Shown piece after piece: positions 6,528 through 10,162 of a DNA stretch of 10,162 nt; position 1 is the stretch's first letter, and each line of letters begins with the position of its first letter. Source of the stretch: an uncultured Bacilli bacterium (lineage in GTDB: Bacteria > Bacillota_I > Bacilli_A > RF39 > UBA660); contig CANTWQ010000077.1 of assembly GCA_947853365.1 (NCBI GenBank), forward strand, positions 1 through 10,162. The letters are read 5' to 3'. The notes beneath the pieces were generated by a model that saw nothing but the letters and a program-made list of their open reading frames with translations, was not told where the DNA came from and did not search any database. The position numbers were made by a program, and so were the translations under genes.

Positions 6528-7766
6528 ATGAAAAAAATATATACAGGAATCGATATTGGTAGTCGCGAGATCAAAATTGTGACCATGGAAAAAATCGAGG
6601 AATCGTGGAAAGTACTCGCCAGAACTGCTATCAAAAGTAAAGGCGTGAAAAAAGGATGGATCAGTAATAAAGAGCAAGCCAAAGAAAGTCTCGAAGAAGC
6701 ATTAAAAGAACAGGAAGAAACATTAGGCGTTCCTATTGAAGAGGCACTGGTTGCCATACCATCTTACGGAAGAAATCTAACCATTACTTCAGGAGAGGTT
6801 GATTTGCCAAACGGCAAAGTGGAATATGAAGATATTATCAAATGTTTACAGGATGCCGTGTTAGGTAAGATTCCAGAAGGAAGAGAGTTGGTAACGGTAT
6901 TTCCGATTGTCTTTACCTTGGGGGAAGAAGGGTATAAAAATCCAATTGGTCAAAGTGGAGATTCTATGATCGTGAAAGCCGTCGTTGCTACAGTTCCCAA
7001 AGAAGTGATGACGATGATGCAAAGTTTATTTCATGCTTGTGGGGTAGAGATTGTCGATATTGCTTTTCATGAAATTGGAGACTATGACTGCACGAGAAAT
7101 AAAGACTATGATAGTAAAGTCGGGGCAATGATCGATATTGGTTATGATACGACCAAAGTGGCCGTTTTCAATAAAGGAATTATGATTAAAGATGAAATCA
7201 TTGAAATGGGATCTCATCAAATCGATCGAGATCTAAAAGAAGCATTTGCTATTCCCAGTCGTATGGCAAGCTATATCAAAGAACGTTTTGCCGTAAGTAA
7301 CAAGCGCTATGCCGACATTAACGATACGATGGAAATTGTGACGAAAGATGGAAGTACCATAAACATCAATCAGTTGAATGTATCAGAAATTGTCGAAGCA
7401 CGGTTAACGGATTTATTACGCCTTGCAAAAAAGCAAATTACTATCTTAACAAATCGCGAAATAAGTTATATAATAATTACAGGTGGAATAAGCGAATTGG
7501 CTGGTTTTCAGTACTTAGTAGAAAACGTTTTAGGAAGAGTCGGAACCACTTTGACGATTCATGAAATCGGTATTCGCGAAAATAAATATTCAAGTGCCGC
7601 TGGAATCATCAAGTATTTTGATGAAAAATTAAAATTACGGGGGAAATCGTATTCGATGATGAGTGAAGCAAAAGAAGAAAGTATAATGGCACCGAGAAAC
7701 AAACAAGAAAAAAATGGCGAAACAATCATAAACAGAGTATTTGGATACTTTTTCGATAACAATTAG
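6528..7766 (+). CDS. ftsA: Cell division protein FtsA
   Basis: Actin-like ATPase that tethers FtsZ to the membrane and recruits later divisome proteins. The 412-residue length is typical. Actin-fold motifs seen are YTGIDIGSREIKIV (4-17, phosphate 1), the 1C (SHS2) subdomain region at about 80-165 starting EALVAIPSYGR, MIDIGYDTTKVAVF (201-214, phosphate 2) and ITGGISELAGF (317-327, adenosine motif). The C-terminus ends in an amphipathic helix (INRVFGYFFDNN), the usual membrane-targeting sequence, after a charged linker. The start is the ATG at 6528 with AGGA ten bases upstream; another ATG at 6523 is out of frame. ftsZ follows after 12 bases, with a strong ribosome site in the gap, so the pair is co-transcribed. 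Confidence 0.96.
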   Translation: MKKIYTGIDIGSREIKIVTMEKIEESWKVLARTAIKSKGVKKGWISNKEQAKESLEEALKEQEETLGVPIEEALVAIPSYGRNLTITSGEVDLPNGKVEYEDIIKCLQDAVLGKIPEGRELVTVFPIVFTLGEEGYKNPIGQSGDSMIVKAVVATVPKEVMTMMQSLFHACGVEIVDIAFHEIGDYDCTRNKDYDSKVGAMIDIGYDTTKVAVFNKGIMIKDEIIEMGSHQIDRDLKEAFAIPSRMASYIKERFAVSNKRYADINDTMEIVTKDGSTININQLNVSEIVEARLTDLLRLAKKQITILTNREISYIIITGGISELAGFQYLVENVLGRVGTTLTIHEIGIRENKYSSAAGIIKYFDEKLKLRGKSYSMMSEAKEESIMAPRNKQEKNGETIINRVFGYFFDNN

Positions 7767-7778
7767 AGGAGGATTTAT

Positions 7779-8915
7779 ATGTTGGATACGTTAGAAATGG
7801 ATCAATTAGCAAAAATAAAAGTAATCGGTATTGGTGGTGGAGGAGGAAACGCCGTCAACCGTATGATAGAGTCGGGAGTGAAAGGCGTCGAATTTATTGT
7901 TGCCAATACAGATTTGCAAGTATTAAATAACTCCAAAGCAGATGTGAAAATACAAATTGGCGCAAGCTTGACGGATGGTTTAGGAGCAGGGGCCAAACCA
8001 GAAATCGGAAGAGAAGCTGCCGTCGAAAGTAAAAAAGAAATCGAAGAAGCGCTCCAAGGAGCGGATATGGTTTTCATCACTTGTGGAATGGGCGGAGGAA
8101 CGGGAACCGGAGCTGCTCCCGTCGTTGCGGAAATTGCTCAAAATTTAGGAGCCTTGACCGTTGCCATCGTTACCAAACCATTTGGTTTTGAAGGAAAAAA
8201 AAGAATGACCAATGCCTTAGCAGGATTGGAAGAGTTAAAAAAACATGTCGATACGTTAATCGTCATTCCGAATGATCGATTACGGGAAATCATCGATAAG
8301 ACAACACCAATGCTAGAAGCTTTTAAAGAAGTCGATAATGTACTTCGCCGTGGTGTACAATCAATTTCTGATTTAATTGCTGTCGTTGGACTTGTCAACC
8401 TTGACTTTGCCGATGTCAAAGCAGTGATGGAAAAGAGTGGAAATGCCATCATCGGAATTGGAATTGGAATGGGTGAAGATCGAGCAATCGAAGCGGCCAA
8501 ACAGGCAGTTTCTTCTCCACTTCTAGAAACAAGTATTTCTGGAGCAACCGATGCTATTATTAACATTACAGGTGGTATTAACTTGACCCTTTTCGAAGCC
8601 GAACAAGCTGCTGAAGTAGTAAGAGCTGCTGCTAACACAGATATCAATACCATCTTTGGATCAGTGATTAACGAAAACTTAACAGATGAAGTCATCGTTA
8701 CCGTAATTGCTACCGGATTTGATAAAAATAAAGAAGCCAAAGAACCTCTTTATAATAATATTCAAAACAATCGCCGGAGTGCCAACCCAATCGATAGTCT
8801 AGATACCGTTACAACTCCGAAAAAACAACCAATGCCAACGACGATTTTAGACGATGACGATGATGATGACGGAGATTTCGACATACCATTATTTTTAAAG
8901 AATCGAAATTATTAG
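7779..8915 (+). CDS. ftsZ: Cell division protein FtsZ
   Basis: Tubulin-like GTPase that polymerises into the Z ring at midcell. It is 378 residues long. Motifs are [14 protein letters not shown] (17-30), ANTDLQVLN (42-50), the tubulin signature GMGGGTGTG (103-111), FEGKKRM (137-143), NDRL (165-168) and the T7 synergy loop NLDFADVK (207-214) with N207, D209 and D212. The globular core ends near residue 320 and a short variable linker (about 35-40 residues) contains a run of seven Asp (358-364). The conserved C-terminal peptide DIPLFLKNR (368-376), which binds FtsA and other partners, is intact. GAGGAGGA (7766-7773) fixes the start at 7779. A terminator starts at its stop codon, so ftsZ ends the transcript; sepF and the other ylm genes often found downstream are absent here. 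Confidence 0.98.
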   Translation: MLDTLEMDQLAKIKVIGIGGGGGNAVNRMIESGVKGVEFIVANTDLQVLNNSKADVKIQIGASLTDGLGAGAKPEIGREAAVESKKEIEEALQGADMVFITCGMGGGTGTGAAPVVAEIAQNLGALTVAIVTKPFGFEGKKRMTNALAGLEELKKHVDTLIVIPNDRLREIIDKTTPMLEAFKEVDNVLRRGVQSISDLIAVVGLVNLDFADVKAVMEKSGNAIIGIGIGMGEDRAIEAAKQAVSSPLLETSISGATDAIINITGGINLTLFEAEQAAEVVRAAANTDINTIFGSVINENLTDEVIVTVIATGFDKNKEAKEPLYNNIQNNRRSANPIDSLDTVTTPKKQPMPTTILDDDDDDDGDFDIPLFLKNRNY

Positions 8916-8935
8916 GATGCGTAAGCACCCTTTTT
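8914..8935 (+). terminator. Intrinsic terminator after ftsZ
   Basis: AGGATGC (8914-8920) pairs with GCACCCT (8925-8931) with one A-C mismatch, closed by a GTAA loop (a stable GNRA tetraloop) and followed by five T. It overlaps the ftsZ stop codon. The U-tract runs almost directly into the -35 of the next promoter. Confidence 0.7.
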
Positions 8936-8936
8936 C

Positions 8937-8965
8937 TTTACAAGATTGTTATTTTATGGTATAAT
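8937..8965 (+). promoter_or_regulatory. Near-consensus extended sigma-A promoter for the three-HTH gene
   Basis: TTTACA (8937-8942), a spacer of 17 bases, then TATAAT (8960-8965) preceded by TGG, an extended -10. Eleven of twelve hexamer positions match consensus, the best promoter in the window. The predicted start near 8972 gives an 18-base leader containing GGGGAGAG. It indicates strong, probably constitutive expression of the next gene unless a repressor intervenes; I see no obvious inverted-repeat operator over it. Confidence 0.8.
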
Positions 8966-8989
8966 AGACGAACAAAAGGGGAGAGAGAT

Positions 8990-9889
8990 ATGGCAGTAGA
9001 GGAAATCAAAGAAATTCCATTTTCTGCATTAACAGATGAAGAAGTCGAACAATTATTATTGCCGAATCCATTAGATATCGTTTGTCAAAAAGAAGCATTA
9101 GAAAACGTTTGGCAAGTATTATCAAAAAAACAAAAACAGGCATTACAAATTCTAAAAGAAAGTAAAAACCACGAACAATTACGTTCTAAATTAAAAAATT
9201 TATCCATTACTACTTCGGCATTTCGAAGTCGTATCTTTCGTATTCAAAAAACGGTGCAACAGTATACTTTCAACCAACAAGTACCGAATGTAGAAAAACC
9301 TATAATGACCGTGAAACAAGAAACCGATGATTTATTAGCAGTTTTTTCAACCTGGCTCCATGGTCAAAGAGATAGTTATGATGATATGAGATGGTATCTG
9401 TATGATGAAATATGGCAAGGTGTATTTACCAAGCAGGAAATAGATTTATGGCGATCATGTATCAATAGACATTCCCAAGAACGGATTTGTCAAGATTTTA
9501 AATTGCATCCATCTGCCATTCAAAAGCATTTAAATTGGATGATGCGTCGTTATGTTGAAGTGAAGAAAATATGGAACAACCCTCAAAACTATGCATATCA
9601 GATATTGCAAAATAAGATAGATCCAGTGTTGATGGAACAAGCCATCGATCATTGCCCAGATATGTACCGTTCGTTTTTCCTTCATTATGAAGGACGCGCT
9701 ACCGGTCAACAATATCATATGACCGATAAAGAGCTCGCTCAAAAATTCGGAATATCTGAAACACAAGCTTCTGATCTTGGCAAACTGTTGGAGAAAAGAT
9801 ATTTATTACCTCATCACAATGCAATCTATGAGGAAATAGAATTGCCAGTACTTTCTCCAGGAAAAGCAAAATATAAAAGTCTTTTTTAA
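8990..9889 (+). CDS. Unrecognised protein made of three helix-turn-helix-like modules
   Basis: A 299-residue protein I cannot assign to a named family. Three segments of about 45-50 residues share one layout: a leading helix, a turn, then a recognition-like helix. They lie at about 44-92 (LSKKQKQALQILK...LSITTSAFRSRIFRI), 146-190 (FTKQEIDLW...ICQDFKLHPSAIQKHLNWMM) and 222-272 (MYRSFFLHY...LAQKFGISETQASDLGKLLE). The third has the clearest sigma-region-4/LuxR-like form, with GIS at the turn and LA-x-KF before it. Residues 1-40 are acidic. No membrane segment or signal peptide is seen, so it is probably a cytoplasmic DNA-binding or nucleoid-associated protein. GGGGAGAG supports the ATG at 8990. 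It is a single-gene unit between two terminators, directly after ftsZ. DNA binding is inferred; degenerate repeats could instead serve protein binding. Confidence 0.7.
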   Translation: MAVEEIKEIPFSALTDEEVEQLLLPNPLDIVCQKEALENVWQVLSKKQKQALQILKESKNHEQLRSKLKNLSITTSAFRSRIFRIQKTVQQYTFNQQVPNVEKPIMTVKQETDDLLAVFSTWLHGQRDSYDDMRWYLYDEIWQGVFTKQEIDLWRSCINRHSQERICQDFKLHPSAIQKHLNWMMRRYVEVKKIWNNPQNYAYQILQNKIDPVLMEQAIDHCPDMYRSFFLHYEGRATGQQYHMTDKELAQKFGISETQASDLGKLLEKRYLLPHHNAIYEEIELPVLSPGKAKYKSLF

Positions 9890-9914
9890 AAGATGCAAGT
9901 AGCATCTTTTTTTT
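9888..9914 (+). terminator. Strong intrinsic terminator after the three-HTH gene
   Basis: AAAAGATGC (9888-9896) pairs perfectly with GCATCTTTT (9902-9910) around an AAGTA loop, with the T run continuing to 9914. It overlaps the stop codon. This is the most convincing terminator in the window. Confidence 0.88.
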
Positions 9915-9941
9915 GCATTGTAGAAGGAATCGTCAAGGATA

Positions 9942-10070
9942 TTGACACATACATTTGTTCGTAATTTGATGGCATCAAGAGGAAGAAAAATCATGGGATT
10001 ACTCAAGGTTTTTGTGAAGTAGAAGGATCTTACCGTGAGGGAAGGTAAGTAAAATTTATTTTACTTTTAT
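9942..10070 (+). promoter_or_regulatory. Candidate leader region with promoter-like start, mini-ORF and alternative hairpins
   Basis: The gap 9915-10138 has no convincing gene. It contains TTGACA at 9942-9947 with a weak -10 (TTTGAT, 9965-9970, spacer 17). It also has a nine-codon ORF (MGLLKVFVK, 9993-10022) with an AGAGGA ribosome site, nested in a 17-codon frame from ATG 9969. Two hairpins follow. Hairpin A pairs CTTACC (10029-10034) with GGTAAG (10044-10049). Hairpin B pairs AAGTAAAA (10047-10054) with TTTTACTT (10059-10066), followed by a TTAT run. A and B share bases 10047-10049 and cannot form fully together, as in an attenuator. Hairpin B has only one G-C pair, so this remains tentative. 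Confidence 0.3.
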
Positions 10071-10108
10071 TCAAAGGATAAAAAAAATACCCAATATTTA
10101 AGATCTTT

Positions 10109-10116
10109 GATATAAT
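10109..10116 (+). promoter_or_regulatory. Extended -10 promoter for the last gene
   Basis: A perfect TATAAT (10111-10116) lies 22 bases before the final ATG, with TGA directly upstream forming an extended -10 (TGATATAAT, 10108-10116 region). The -35 at 17-base spacing (TACCCA, 10088-10093) is weak. The predicted start near 10123 leaves a short leader with TTGGAG as the ribosome site. Confidence 0.5.
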
Positions 10117-10138
10117 ATAGTTAGATTGGAGAATCAGT

Positions 10139-10162
10139 ATGGCAAAGAAGAAGAAAAGAAAA
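10139..10162 (+). CDS. Start of a further gene, very basic N-terminus, 3' end outside the window
   Basis: ATG at 10139, with GGAG at 10128-10131 and a -10 element upstream, followed by eight codons MAKKKKRK running off the window. A lysine-rich N-terminus of this kind is common ahead of the membrane helices of FtsK/SpoIIIE DNA translocases in this group, and that would suit a division neighbourhood, but eight residues also fit ribosomal, RNase or other nucleic-acid proteins. No identity is claimed. Confidence 0.6.

Noticed and set aside
8138..8740. A 200-codon open frame on the - strand
   Set aside because: It lies wholly antisense to ftsZ and shows a low-complexity Ser/Ile/Ala composition typical of a mirrored coding frame; no ribosome site or recognisable motif.
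9806..10006. A 66-codon - strand open frame across the region after the three-HTH gene
   Set aside because: It runs across the strong terminator and the end of the opposing gene, with no ribosome site or familiar motif.
9915..10050. Remnant of a decayed coding gene in the last intergenic region
   Set aside because: Two frames look partly open but contain stops (near 9961 and 10020), and I could not match either to a known protein with any confidence.
1..10162. CRISPR arrays, tRNA or rRNA genes, insertion sequences, phage genes or attachment repeats
   Set aside because: No spaced direct repeats, tRNA-like cloverleaf with CCA end, transposase motif or long inverted repeat was seen; the window looks like ordinary chromosomal housekeeping DNA with a few unknown genes.

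Overview
The window looks like chromosomal DNA from a low-GC Gram-positive bacterium (Bacillota). The gene content resembles gut-type Erysipelotrichia or related Bacilli. This rests on AT-rich codon use, strong AAGGAGG-type ribosome binding sites, consensus sigma-A-type promoters, a MurG-MurB-DivIB/FtsQ-FtsA-FtsZ gene order, a CmpB-like membrane protein and CotF-like spore coat proteins. TGG encodes Trp throughout and TGA is a normal stop, so the code is table 11 and not the Mycoplasma code. All genes I can support lie on the + strand.

Region 1 (1-2801) is a run of closely spaced genes. It holds the 3' part of uppP (undecaprenyl-diphosphate phosphatase), a ZIP-type metal transporter with an altered second metal motif, a CmpB-like multi-pass membrane protein, and two small overlapping genes. 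The second of these is a recognisable CotF-type coat protein, and the first looks like a shorter relative.

Region 2 (2802-6470) begins with an excellent promoter (TTGACA-17-TACGAT). It drives an unrecognised 249-residue protein with an HEFCH zinc-protease-like motif, followed by murG, murB and ftsQ/divIB. A second, extended -10 promoter lies just before murG. murG/murB and murB/ftsQ overlap by ATGA, which points to translational coupling. A hairpin terminator follows ftsQ.

Region 3 (6471-8935) is ftsA-ftsZ with its own -10 element and a terminator directly after ftsZ. Together, regions 2 and 3 form a shortened division and cell wall (dcw) cluster. MurG and MurB make lipid II and UDP-MurNAc, DivIB/FtsQ belongs to the septal synthase complex, FtsA anchors the Z ring, and UppP upstream recycles the same undecaprenyl carrier. 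The usual upstream part of the cluster (mraZ, mraW, ftsL, pbp, mraY, murD, ftsW) does not precede murG here.

Region 4 (8936-10162) has a near-consensus extended promoter driving an unrecognised 299-residue protein that appears to consist of three helix-turn-helix-like modules, then a strong terminator. After it comes a 224-bp intergenic leader with two mutually exclusive hairpins, and then the first eight codons of a further gene with a very basic N-terminus. The items most worth following up are the three-module HTH protein after ftsZ, the HEFCH protein ahead of murG with its displaced ribosome binding site, and the leader before the last gene.
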